This document shows, in pieces, positions 7,708-15,725 of a DNA stretch of 64,000 nt. The DNA is from Paenibacillus ehimensis NBRC 15659 (lineage in GTDB: Bacteria; Bacillota; Bacilli; Paenibacillales; NBRC-103111): the NCBI RefSeq assembly GCF_004000785.1, contig NZ_BILX01000019.1:39396-103395 (forward strand), written 5' to 3'. A program made the translations under genes and the position numbers. The notes under the pieces were generated by a model that had not been told where the DNA came from, did no database searches, and saw nothing but the letters and a program-made list of their open reading frames with translations. The number at the start of each line of letters is the position of its first letter. Within the stretch, counting starts at the first letter, position 1.

Positions 7708-8829
7708 TTATCTTGATCTCCAGAGCTTCAGAGTCCCGTTTTTTTTTACTTGAGCCTCAACCTCCTCCAAGCTGGCCGTCAAGCCATGGCTTGCGAGCGC
7801 ATCTTCCAACAGCTTGATTTCCTCGGAATCGGTTGTGATCTTGTAGATGACTTTATGATAAAGGGATTGTTTCACGGAAGCCCCATCGGCAACCGCATCG
7901 GCCCAGTAGAAATAGGAACGCATACCGGCCACCCCTTTAATCGCATTGGCGCGGGCGGTTTTGTCCAAAATAATAATGGTGTCTGCCAAAACGTCCAGTA
8001 CGCGTTCATTCCTGTAACCGGTTTTGGCCATGGCGCGTTCCAGCATCACTTCTTTCGTCGGCAGATCCATCTTTTCCGAGTGCTGAACTCTGTCGCGCAA
8101 TGCTTCGTTTAACGGCCTGGCCCCCGCGTAGCTGCGGTTCGTGGTGATGACCGCGATGAAATCCGGATGTCTGCGCACGATTTCCGTGGGAAGATTAATG
8201 CTGCCATCCAGCTCCAAAGCGGAATTGAGCGCCATTAACACCGCGGCATCCCGAATGACGTTCGGCTCTTGGATTTCCAGAAGATAACCGTTTTGATAAG
8301 CTCTGACAATCTCGGAAGGATAGAATCGATACTCTACCGCTTCGCCCTCGGTGTTCTCCGCAGCCAGCTTCAGCAGCTGCTTCATCTTGAAAGCCGCCTG
8401 CTCCGGGGCGATTCCTAGAACGTCGGTCAAAATTCCGGCGGCGCTTTGAAACGCGTCGCTCTCGTATAGCGCCTTGAGCGCCGTCCGGTCCGCCGGCTCC
8501 AGCTTCTCCAGCCGCTCCGAGGAAATCACGGGCAGAATCGCGCCGATAATGTCCGATTTATCCATATCCGCAAAGCAGGTGACCTTCGTATACGGAAGCC
8601 CGAAATTCGCCGACAATGCCTTGGCAACCTGCGTTTTGCCCGAGCCTGCGTCGCCCTCCAACAAAATGTTGGCGATTTTCATCTCGCCCCGGTTCCAGTT
8701 GCGCTTGACTTCGGCACAGATGCGCCGTTCTTCTTCGCTGGCCTTATGCGTCGGCGGCTTTTTCCAGACAAGCGCTTTTTCCGCATCGGTCAGTTGTCTT
8801 GCAGGAGACAATACATAGTCCTGATTCAT
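7708..8829 (-). CDS. MoxR/CobS-type AAA+ ATPase
   Basis: 373 residues. Walker A is GDAGSGKT near residue 60. A CFADMDKSDIIG segment and VITTNRSYAGARPLNEALRDRVQ (sensor 1 and arginine finger region) place it in the MoxR/CobS class. These ATPases drive conformational change of a target through a VWA-domain partner, here the next gene. Start ATG at 8829 has AGGGGAAG upstream. It follows the DUF6530-like gene by 25 nt. Codon 364 (AAC) is the last base triplet of a slippery A-AAA-AAC heptamer; zero-frame translation ends nine residues later. Confidence 0.8.
   Translation of the reverse strand: MNQDYVLSPARQLTDAEKALVWKKPPTHKASEEERRICAEVKRNWNRGEMKIANILLEGDAGSGKTQVAKALSANFGLPYTKVTCFADMDKSDIIGAILPVISSERLEKLEPADRTALKALYESDAFQSAAGILTDVLGIAPEQAAFKMKQLLKLAAENTEGEAVEYRFYPSEIVRAYQNGYLLEIQEPNVIRDAAVLMALNSALELDGSINLPTEIVRRHPDFIAVITTNRSYAGARPLNEALRDRVQHSEKMDLPTKEVMLERAMAKTGYRNERVLDVLADTIIILDKTARANAIKGVAGMRSYFYWADAVADGASVKQSLYHKVIYKITTDSEEIKLLEDALASHGLTASLEEVEAQVKKNGTLKLWRSR
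7738..7747 (-). promoter_or_regulatory. candidate -1 ribosomal frameshift site (A9C run)
   Basis: mRNA reads GT followed by nine A and CGGG. In the ATPase frame the codons are GTA AAA AAA AAC, so A-AAA-AAC forms a classic X-XXY-YYZ slippery heptamer. Shine-Dalgarno-like GGAGGAGG and GAGG lie 7-20 nt upstream, like the stimulator of dnaX. A -1 slip enters the VWA frame. Transcriptional slippage on the A9 run would do the same. Confidence 0.55.
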
Positions 8830-8854
8830 TCCTGACCACTTCCCCTAATTCAAG

Positions 8855-9334
8855 TTAATACCCCATATCCTTCAAAATTCTGGATAACGTGCGCAGCCGT
8901 TCCCCGATCAGCTCGTCGTCATCGCTCAGCGCCTGATAGAACAGCTTGATATCCTCGTTGATTCGCTCGTTGTCCGTACATATGGCCACGGTCATGGCAT
9001 CCCCCTGGAGACCGACCCGGTCGATCACCGGCTCCTGCGGATCATACAGATGCTCATAGCGGTAAGCTTCGCGAAAATGCGCCATCGCCCGGCAAATCAG
9101 AATGGACAAATCCAGGACACGGTGGAGCGGCAGCTCTTCCGATTGCCGGGACCATTTTTCCCCCGTGTACCGCCATACCTTGGCCGAAATATCGATTTTG
9201 CCCCTGTCATTCCATTGAGCCAATCCCAAGGAAAGCCCCTTGGCATCCGTATTGCGGGCGAACCGGCCGTCAACCTGCTCATAATTTTCGGAAACGACAA
9301 CGGGCTTATGCTTTAACGTCGTCGGTATTTTCAT
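8855..9334 (-). CDS. DUF6530-like conserved hypothetical protein
   Basis: 159 residues, no signal or membrane segment. N-terminal MKIPTTLKHKPVVV and the core AKVWRYTGEKWSRQSEELPLHR look like a Firmicute family I believe is DUF6530; that name is from memory. Function unknown. ATG at 9334 has AGAGGGG 7-8 nt upstream. First gene of the operon with the AAA+ ATPase and VWA protein, driven by a good promoter and preceded by a tandem-repeat leader. The association with a MoxR-VWA pair suggests a substrate or adaptor role, which is inference. Confidence 0.6.
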   Translation of the reverse strand: MKIPTTLKHKPVVVSENYEQVDGRFARNTDAKGLSLGLAQWNDRGKIDISAKVWRYTGEKWSRQSEELPLHRVLDLSILICRAMAHFREAYRYEHLYDPQEPVIDRVGLQGDAMTVAICTDNERINEDIKLFYQALSDDDELIGERLRTLSRILKDMGY

Positions 9335-9353
9335 GTGATACCCCTCTTTCCAT

Positions 9354-9393
9354 TTACTAAATCACCAAATTACTAATTTACTAAATTACTAAA
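9354..9393. repeat. five tandem 8-bp repeats (TTACTAAA)
   Basis: Units at 9354, 9362, 9370, 9378 and 9386 read TTACTAAA, TCACCAAA, TTACTAAT, TTACTAAA, TTACTAAA. They occupy the 5' leader between the promoter and ribosome site of the 9334 gene. Confidence 0.85.
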
Positions 9394-9403
9394 TCGCAAC
9401 TTC

Positions 9404-9432
9404 ATTGTATCCTTCACTTCACCGAAAGTCAA
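9404..9432 (-). promoter_or_regulatory. sigma-A promoter of the ATPase-VWA operon
   Basis: Minus strand TTGACT (9432-9427), exactly 17 nt, TACAAT (9409-9404). Ten of twelve consensus bases match. The start codon is about 70 nt downstream, after the tandem repeats. Confidence 0.75.
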
Positions 9433-9660
9433 TCCGTTGGTTGACTTCCGTTATAGCGGGAAAGATTTTTTTGCCGACAGGCAGGCTGTACAATCGGAAC
9501 AGGCAGCCAAACGATTGGCAGGAATCCATTCTATTTTGTTAGCACCGTTCATCGATTTTCTACAATTTTGTTAGGCATACACAAATCATATTTAATTGAT
9601 TCAGATAAAATAAAGCCAGAATAATGAAAAAATCCTGCATCATTTTTGTTATTTTAGTTA

Positions 9661-9689
9661 TTGTATTGTTAGCAAAAGCTTGCTATATT
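9661..9689 (+). promoter_or_regulatory. promoter and operator of the GH113-epimerase-GH130 operon
   Basis: TTGTAT (9661-9666), 17 nt, TATATT (9684-9689). The spacer contains the perfect inverted repeat TAGCAA-AAGC-TTGCTA (9670-9685), so a repressor bound there would block RNA polymerase. The LacI-type regulator encoded at 13229-14293 is the obvious candidate. Confidence 0.65.
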
Positions 9690-9729
9690 TATCTCATTGC
9701 GATTTCTATCTCCATTTTGAGGTGAGCCT

Positions 9730-10707
9730 ATGAACGAGACACAACACTACGTGGCAGGAATGACTTGGGGGTGGACAGGAGTCCGGGGCGAATGGGCGAG
9801 CGAGCGGGCCGGGCATTCCCTGAAGGAAATGAAAGAGAAGCTTCATGTGAACTGGGTTACTGTAGCTTTCGCGGCCCATCAGGATCATCCCCAGTCTACC
9901 GTCATCTCCTTTGAAGAAGCGCCGACCGTTACCGACGATGAAGTCCGCTGGGCGATCGGCCGATCCAAGGAGCTGGGACTGAAGGTATGTCTTAAGCCTG
10001 TCGTCAACTGCAAGGATGGCACCTGGAGAGCTCACATCAATTTTTTTGACATGGATGTGCCTTGCGAGCCGAAGTGGTCCGATTGGTTCGCTGCGTATAC
10101 CCGCTTCATTCTCCATTATGCGCAAATCGCCGAAGAAACCGGCTGCGAATTATTTTGCATCGGCTGCGAGATGGTCCAGACCGACCGCCGCGAGCGGGAA
10201 TGGCGGCAGCTGATCGCGGAAGTCCGGAAGGTCTATTCCGGGCCGATTACGTATAACTGCGACAAATACCAGGAAGATCACGTCTCCTGGTGGGATGCCG
10301 TCGACATCATTTCCTCCAGCGGCTATTATCCGATCGGCGAATGGGAGCGGCAGCTCGACCGCATCGAAACCGTCGTGCGGCGGCACGGGAAGCCGTTCTT
10401 TTTCATGGAAGCCGGGTGCCCGAGCCGGGAGGGCTCGCAGTTTCTGCCGAACGATTGGGGGCTGCAAGGCTCTCCTAGCGAAGAGGTTCAGGAGCGGTAC
10501 TATGAAGCGATGTTCGAAGCCTGCGAGAAGCGCGGCTGGGTGGGAGGCTTCATGCTGTGGGATTGGCCGGCGCACCTTTACGACCGGGGCTCCGCAGCCT
10601 TGAATGACGACTACTGCATGTACGGCAAACGCGCCGAGCAGACCGTCAGGCGGTATTACAAGAACAAACAAACGTTAGCCTCTGCCGATGCTTTAAACGA
10701 CGAATAG
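9730..10707 (+). CDS. GH113 beta-mannanase/mannosidase
   Basis: 325 residues, no signal peptide, so it acts inside the cell on imported manno-oligosaccharides. The GH113 pattern is clear: MTWGWTGVRGEW at the N-terminus, IGCEM with the likely acid/base Glu147, and FFFMEAGCP with the likely nucleophile Glu227, spaced as in the Alicyclobacillus GH113 mannanase. GFMLWDWP closes the barrel. Databases often misname such proteins 1,4-beta-xylanase. GAGGTGAG lies 7 nt before the ATG. First gene of a three-gene operon; the next start is only 14 nt after its stop. A decayed partial copy of its N-terminal region lies at 57713. Confidence 0.85.
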   Translation: MNETQHYVAGMTWGWTGVRGEWASERAGHSLKEMKEKLHVNWVTVAFAAHQDHPQSTVISFEEAPTVTDDEVRWAIGRSKELGLKVCLKPVVNCKDGTWRAHINFFDMDVPCEPKWSDWFAAYTRFILHYAQIAEETGCELFCIGCEMVQTDRREREWRQLIAEVRKVYSGPITYNCDKYQEDHVSWWDAVDIISSSGYYPIGEWERQLDRIETVVRRHGKPFFFMEAGCPSREGSQFLPNDWGLQGSPSEEVQERYYEAMFEACEKRGWVGGFMLWDWPAHLYDRGSAALNDDYCMYGKRAEQTVRRYYKNKQTLASADALNDE

Positions 10708-10721
10708 AAAGGTGAATGCTC

Positions 10722-11936
10722 ATGCGGCTCAGCGAACTTCGAAATTCCTGGCTCCCCGAAGTGGAAAAGGAAGTTAAGGATAACATTCTCGCCTTCTGGT
10801 TAAAGCATTCCTTCGACGCCAAGAACGGAGGCTTCCTGGGGGAAATCAGCAGCGATCTTACCCCTCTGGAAGAGGCAGAGAAAAGTCTTGTGCTCAACGC
10901 CCGTATCCTGTGGACGTTTTCCTCCGCTTACCGAATCTTTCAAGCTCCCGCTTATCTGGAAGCGGCCCGCCGGGCCTATTCCTACCTCAACGACCGCTTT
11001 ACGGACCGCGAGCACGGCGGGTTGTTCTGGACGGTCGACGCCAAGGGCCGGCCTGCCCAGACGAAAAAACAGGTGTACGGTCAGGCGTTCGCCATCTACG
11101 CTTATGCGGAATATTACCGCGCGACGGCCGTGCCGGACGCTTTGGAACGGGCCGTGAAGCTGTTCCATCTGCTGGAGAAGCACAGCTTTGATCCCGTGTT
11201 CCAGGGCTATGTGGAAGCTTTATCGCGCACCTGGGAAAATACCGATGACCTCAGCCTGAGCGGCAAGGATCTGAACGAAAAAAAATCCATGAACACGCAT
11301 CTTCATGTCATGGAGGCCTATACGAATCTTTACCGGGTGTATCCGAGCGAGGAACTGGCCCGGCAGCTGAAGGCGCTGATCGAAGTGACTCTGGAGCATA
11401 TCGTCGATCAGAAAACCGCCCATTTTCTGCTGTTTTTCGACGAAGCCTGGCGCTCCAAATGCGGTCACGTCTCCTACGGTCACGATATCGAGGGAAGCTG
11501 GCTGCTGGTGGAGGCCGCCGAGGTATTGGGCGATGCCGTGCTGCTCGAACAGGTGAAAGCCATCGCCGTTCGCATGGCGGAAGCGACGTACCGCGAAGGC
11601 ATCGACACGGATGGCGGGCTCTGGAACGAAGCCGATGCCCAAGGGAACCTGCTTGATTCAAATAAAGACTGGTGGCCTCAAGCCGAGTCCGTCGTCGGCT
11701 TCTTCAACGCCTACCAGTTGACCGGCGAGGAGAAATACTTGAACGCTTCTCTGGCCTCCTGGACGTTCATCGAGCATTATATGGTGGACCGGCGGCATGG
11801 AGAATGGTATTGGGGGGTCACCCGGGACCGCAGACCGATAGTCGAGCAGCCCAAGGTTGGCGCCTGGAAATGTCCTTATCACAACGCCCGGGCCTGCTTT
11901 GAAATCATCGAACGCTTTAACGATATCCATAAATGA
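10722..11936 (+). CDS. AGE-family epimerase: cellobiose/mannobiose 2-epimerase
   Basis: 404 residues from the second ATG, 7 nt after AAAGGTG; the ATG at 10716 would leave only one base after the ribosome site. The protein has the alpha6/alpha6-barrel N-acylglucosamine 2-epimerase pattern with [38 protein letters not shown] and the C-terminal [19 protein letters not shown], which together suit cellobiose 2-epimerases. Those convert the reducing-end sugar of beta-1,4 disaccharides, turning mannobiose into mannosylglucose. The GH130 that uses that product is the next gene, 12 nt after the stop. Cytoplasmic. Confidence 0.85.
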   Translation: MRLSELRNSWLPEVEKEVKDNILAFWLKHSFDAKNGGFLGEISSDLTPLEEAEKSLVLNARILWTFSSAYRIFQAPAYLEAARRAYSYLNDRFTDREHGGLFWTVDAKGRPAQTKKQVYGQAFAIYAYAEYYRATAVPDALERAVKLFHLLEKHSFDPVFQGYVEALSRTWENTDDLSLSGKDLNEKKSMNTHLHVMEAYTNLYRVYPSEELARQLKALIEVTLEHIVDQKTAHFLLFFDEAWRSKCGHVSYGHDIEGSWLLVEAAEVLGDAVLLEQVKAIAVRMAEATYREGIDTDGGLWNEADAQGNLLDSNKDWWPQAESVVGFFNAYQLTGEEKYLNASLASWTFIEHYMVDRRHGEWYWGVTRDRRPIVEQPKVGAWKCPYHNARACFEIIERFNDIHK

Positions 11937-11948
11937 GGAGGATCACCC

Positions 11949-13130
11949 ATGAATTCGCTTTTTGAGCAGAGAAAACAGGCGCTTGAGCGCGAGTATGAAG
12001 CTTTAATTCACCGCAAGAACGAGAAGCTGGCGCCGGGCAACGGGATCTATGACCGCTATCGGTATCCGGTCCTGACCGCCGGGCATGCGCCGCTGATCTG
12101 GAAGTACGATTTCAACCCCGGGACGAATCCGTATTTTATGGAGCGTCTCGGCGTCAACGCCGTATTCAATCCGGGGGCGATCGAGCTGGACGGCCGTTTC
12201 TATCTGGTAGCCCGCGTGGAAGGCGCAGACCGTAAGTCGTTCTTCGCTGTTGCCGAAAGCGAAAGCGGGACGGAGGGCTTTCGCTTCTGGGACCGCCCTG
12301 TCGTCCTGCCGGAAACCGAAGATCCCGATATCAACGTATACGACATGCGTTTGGTGAAGCATGAAGACGGCTGGATTTACGGCCTCTTCTGCACGGAGCG
12401 CAAAGATCCGGCTGCGCCTGCGGGCGATCTGTCCAGCGCCGTCGCCCAGTGCGGAATCGCGCGGACGAAGGATCTCCGTTCGTGGGAGCGCCTCGCCGAT
12501 CTTAAAACCAAATCCAATCAGCAGCGCAACGTTGTGCTCCATCCCGAATTTATCGATGGCCAGTATGCATTCTACACCCGTCCACAAGACGGCTTCATCG
12601 ATACGGGTTCCGGCGGCGGAATCGGTTGGGGCCTGTCCGCGTCGATAGAACAGGCCGTCATTGAGAACGAAGTAATCATTGACCGGCGCCACTACCATAC
12701 GATCAAGGAAGTCAAGAACGGCCAAGGTCCGGCTCCTATCAAGACGCCGAAGGGCTGGCTGCATATCGCTCATGGCGTGCGTGGAACGGCTGCCGGTCTT
12801 CGTTATGTGCTGTACGCTTTCCTGACCGACCTGAACGAGCCGCATAAGGTCACGCACAGCCCGGGCGGCCACTTGATCGCTCCCGAGGGCGAGGAACGGA
12901 TCGGCGATGTGTCCAACGTGGTATTCAGCAACGGGGTTATCGCACGCGATAACGGAGACGTCTACCTCTATTACGCCTCCTCGGATACCCGCTGCCATGT
13001 CGCTACCACCACGGTGGACCAACTGCTCGATTATGTGCTTCATACCCCGGAAGATCCGCTTCGTTCCTATGCTTGCGTGGCGCAGCGGATGGCACTCATC
13101 GATAACAATTTGCAGCTAATGAATGGATAG
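11949..13130 (+). CDS. GH130 4-O-beta-D-mannosyl-D-glucose phosphorylase
   Basis: 393 residues. [32 protein letters not shown] and INVYDMRLV (likely catalytic Asp132) match GH130 subfamily 1, whose characterised members split mannosyl-1,4-glucose with phosphate to mannose-1-phosphate and glucose. GAGGAGG precedes the ATG by 6-8 nt. It completes the pathway with the epimerase just upstream: mannobiose is epimerised, then phosphorolysed, saving one ATP. No signal peptide. The function is supported mainly by this conserved gene pairing. Confidence 0.87.
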   Translation: MNSLFEQRKQALEREYEALIHRKNEKLAPGNGIYDRYRYPVLTAGHAPLIWKYDFNPGTNPYFMERLGVNAVFNPGAIELDGRFYLVARVEGADRKSFFAVAESESGTEGFRFWDRPVVLPETEDPDINVYDMRLVKHEDGWIYGLFCTERKDPAAPAGDLSSAVAQCGIARTKDLRSWERLADLKTKSNQQRNVVLHPEFIDGQYAFYTRPQDGFIDTGSGGGIGWGLSASIEQAVIENEVIIDRRHYHTIKEVKNGQGPAPIKTPKGWLHIAHGVRGTAAGLRYVLYAFLTDLNEPHKVTHSPGGHLIAPEGEERIGDVSNVVFSNGVIARDNGDVYLYYASSDTRCHVATTTVDQLLDYVLHTPEDPLRSYACVAQRMALIDNNLQLMNG

Positions 13131-13179
13131 GACCCGCTGCGGACATGAATCCATTCGAATCGCATTCCGTGCAATACGA

Positions 13180-13210
13180 AGAACCCTTTGGCACCTATCC
13201 AAAGGGTTCT
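13180..13210. terminator. bidirectional hairpin between convergent operons
   Basis: AGAACCCTTTGG, 7-nt loop, CCAAAGGGTTCT: a perfect 12-bp stem 50 nt after the GH130 stop and 19 nt before the lacI-type stop. T-tracts are weak on both sides. Confidence 0.6.
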
Positions 13211-13228
13211 CAATGCTTTATCCACATA

Positions 13229-14293
13229 TCAGGCGTTGTCCGTCTTAACCGCCCCTGCCGTAGATTCCCGAAACATCACTTCACCCGATAGCAGAAGCTT
13301 CTCGATAACGTCCTCATTTCTGGAAACCCGTTCGAACAGCTTCTCCACGGCTCTTGCCCCCATCAGCTCCTTCGGCACGTTCACGGTAGTCAAAGAAGGA
13401 GTGGTCCGATAGGAATTTTCAATATTATCGAAGCCGCTTACCGACACGTCCTCAGGCACCTTGTACTCCATTTGCTGCAGTACTTGGATCGTATCCAGCG
13501 CAATGGTATCGTTCGCGCAGACAAAAGCCGTGGGCATGGCCTTCCGCCGGCGCAAACTTTCGAACGCTTCCCGGATCTGTTCGCCAAACACTTCGTACCC
13601 CTCCAGCCGGATCAGCAGCGAAGCGGAAGTATCGGACACGAGCCCCTGCTCCTCCACCGCGCTGCGAAATCCGGTCCAGCGGTCGTAGAAGCTGCGGGAG
13701 TAGCGCGGATCCCCAACGAACATCAAACGGCTGTGGCCAATGCCGATCAAATGATTCGTCAGACGATGCATCGAATCGTAATTGTTAACAAAGACCGTGT
13801 CCGAGGGAATTAAGCCATCCTCGTGATCCACGAGTACAAATGGAACATGAAGACGTCGAACCTCCAGAAGAACGGAGCTCGATATCTCTCCGACCCCGAT
13901 CAATCCAAGAATACCGTTTGGATTCAATGCCTGCAAAAGATGATCCGCACTCTGTTCCATCACGATCATCATGCCGAGACCGGCGGCCTCCAATCTGGCC
14001 TTGATCCCGTCCAGAATCCGTCCCCAGTAAAGGGATTCCTTCGTTTGAAAGCGGACATTGGGCATAAGCACCAGCACGGACTGCTTGGAGGCGCCTTCGG
14101 GTGAAGCATCCGACAGCTTCGGAGGAAGGTAGGGCTTCGTATTGGCAAAATAGCCAAGCTGCGCTGCCGCTTTAATAACCTTCTCTTTCGTAGACTCGCT
14201 TACGCCGCCTTTACCTGACAGCGCTTTGGACACAACAAATTTGGAAACCCCCATATAATCCGCAATTTGCTGCATGGTTACTTTCTTCGCCAT
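13229..14293 (-). CDS. LacI-family transcriptional repressor
   Basis: 354 residues. An N-terminal helix-turn-helix VTMQQIADYMGVSKFVVSKALSGKGGVSESTKEKV is followed by a periplasmic-binding-like sugar domain, with DDTIALDTI-type and SGFDNIENSYRTTPSLTTV segments near the C-terminus (CANDTIALDTIQVL seen). It converges on the mannan trio and is downstream of the first YesM/YesN system. It is the best candidate to bind the TAGCAA-TTGCTA site at 9670 and related TTTTGTTAG words; one such word lies in its own upstream region (14357-14369). AGAGG is unusually close to the ATG. The effector is probably a mannan-derived sugar or its phosphate. Confidence 0.85.
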   Translation of the reverse strand: MAKKVTMQQIADYMGVSKFVVSKALSGKGGVSESTKEKVIKAAAQLGYFANTKPYLPPKLSDASPEGASKQSVLVLMPNVRFQTKESLYWGRILDGIKARLEAAGLGMMIVMEQSADHLLQALNPNGILGLIGVGEISSSVLLEVRRLHVPFVLVDHEDGLIPSDTVFVNNYDSMHRLTNHLIGIGHSRLMFVGDPRYSRSFYDRWTGFRSAVEEQGLVSDTSASLLIRLEGYEVFGEQIREAFESLRRRKAMPTAFVCANDTIALDTIQVLQQMEYKVPEDVSVSGFDNIENSYRTTPSLTTVNVPKELMGARAVEKLFERVSRNEDVIEKLLLSGEVMFRESTAGAVKTDNA

Positions 14294-14385
14294 TCCTCTG
14301 CACCAACCTAATTTCTATGATCATACCTCCCATTATAACACGGTTAGCGTCTTTCCCCTAACAAAAATACATTTTGATCGTCTTG

Positions 14386-15699
14386 TTACATTCTGCGCGC
14401 ACGGCTCTCCATGGCGCGGGCCCGGTTCGCCTTCCAGCTGGCATTCAGCTCGCCGAATGCCGCCGGCAACCGCTCCGCGACAGCCGCGCGTTGCAGGTAT
14501 GCTCCCCTATAGAAATCGATCTTCGCCTTGTTGCCGATCTCATACCACAGCGACGAGGATGGGGAATTTTCGATTATGGAAGGCCGGGATGAGAAAAACT
14601 CTTCCAATTGCGGAAGCCGAGGAACCTTCTTTTTCTGGGGCGGTATGAATCCGGACCGTTCCGCATAGTCGGATTCCTCGATCAGGAATCGGATCCAAGC
14701 CTTGGCCGTCTCCTTGTTTTTGCTGTTTTTGCTTACGGCATAAAACCAGTCCGTATTCATTAGCACATGATAGGAGCCGCTGTTATCGTAAGGAAACGGG
14801 ATGTACCCGACATCTTGCGGCAAGGCGCCTGCCTGCTCCAGCTGCCTTATCATCCAGTTCCCCATAAAAAACATGCCTGCGTTCCCCTGAGCGAATTCAC
14901 TTTTGGACACCTCCCACAGGTTCGTCTGCAGGTCGGCCTCCACATAACCCTTCCGCATCAGCGTCTGAAGAATCGTAAGCGACCGCCCGAACTCGTTGTC
15001 CATTCGGAACGGCTCGTCGGTTTCGGTCATGGAATTCAAATAATTGCCTTTACCGCTCATCATCGTGGCGAGCACTTCGCCCCACTGCTTCAGCGGCCAC
15101 TGCGCGCCATAATTGATGTAAAAGGGCGTGATTCCGGCCTTCTTCAGCTTCTCGCAAGCCTCGTATAATTCATCAAGCGTTCTTGGAACCGATGCGATCC
15201 CCGCTTTGGCGAAAGCTTTCTTATTGTAGATGATCCCCTCGGTGGATACGCCGGAAACAATTCCGTATACATTGCCGAGGTGAGACTTATAGTCTTTGAA
15301 ATAAAGGTCTCCGAGCTGGTCTGCCGTGTCATTCAGCTTCTCAAAAAAATCTCCCAAGTGCTCCTGCGCGATATTCCCCGGAATGAGCAGCACATCCCCG
15401 GCATCCCCGGTCGTCAGACGGAAGCGAATATCGCTCTCATAATCGACGATCGGTTCAAACACAACCTCCTGCACCTCGGGATGCCTGTCCCGGAACGCTT
15501 GGGCATATCTGTCGAACGTCCCGTCTTCCACGAGGTCCACGCGATGGGTCGATACCGTTAACCGGCCGTTCGCCTTGGCGGAATCGGCAGTTTTGCCAGG
15601 GTCAGGAGCCGGCCGGATGGATGGCTGCCCGATGTCGCCCGCATTCGTACAGGCGGAAATCAGCAGCAGGATAATCAACAGGAGCAATCCCCTTCGCAT
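14386..15699 (-). CDS. sugar ABC transporter substrate-binding lipoprotein (orphan paralogue)
   Basis: 437 residues with a lipoprotein signal ending LISAC, lipidated Cys17. The mature part is a family 1 extracellular sugar-binding protein and is a clear paralogue of the protein at 19283-20581 along its whole length: VSTEGIIYNKKAF, INYGAQWPLKQWGEVL and GNKAKIDFYRG all have counterparts there. It follows the YesN gene by 26 nt and not the permeases, so it may feed ligand information to the YesM sensor or give the importer a second specificity. Anchored outside the membrane. Weak-to-moderate ribosome site, GGGGGCGG, 12 nt upstream. Confidence 0.85.
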   Translation of the reverse strand: MRRGLLLLIILLLISACTNAGDIGQPSIRPAPDPGKTADSAKANGRLTVSTHRVDLVEDGTFDRYAQAFRDRHPEVQEVVFEPIVDYESDIRFRLTTGDAGDVLLIPGNIAQEHLGDFFEKLNDTADQLGDLYFKDYKSHLGNVYGIVSGVSTEGIIYNKKAFAKAGIASVPRTLDELYEACEKLKKAGITPFYINYGAQWPLKQWGEVLATMMSGKGNYLNSMTETDEPFRMDNEFGRSLTILQTLMRKGYVEADLQTNLWEVSKSEFAQGNAGMFFMGNWMIRQLEQAGALPQDVGYIPFPYDNSGSYHVLMNTDWFYAVSKNSKNKETAKAWIRFLIEESDYAERSGFIPPQKKKVPRLPQLEEFFSSRPSIIENSPSSSLWYEIGNKAKIDFYRGAYLQRAAVAERLPAAFGELNASWKANRARAMESRARRM

Positions 15700-15725
15700 A
15701 TACGGTCTGCCGCCCCCATTTCTTT

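Larger units (their letters stand above)
9335..9729. other. divergent intergenic region between ATPase-VWA operon and mannan trio
   Basis: Holds two divergent promoters, the 8-bp repeats on the left, and on the right several TTTTGTTAG-type words (9534, 9566, 9643, 9667) leading to the GH113 promoter. No gene is seen in it. Confidence 0.7.

Noticed and set aside
12003..13043. Minus-strand frame (346 codons) opposite the GH130 gene
   Set aside because: The sense strand has strong GH130 motifs and a good ribosome site; the reverse frame is a shadow.
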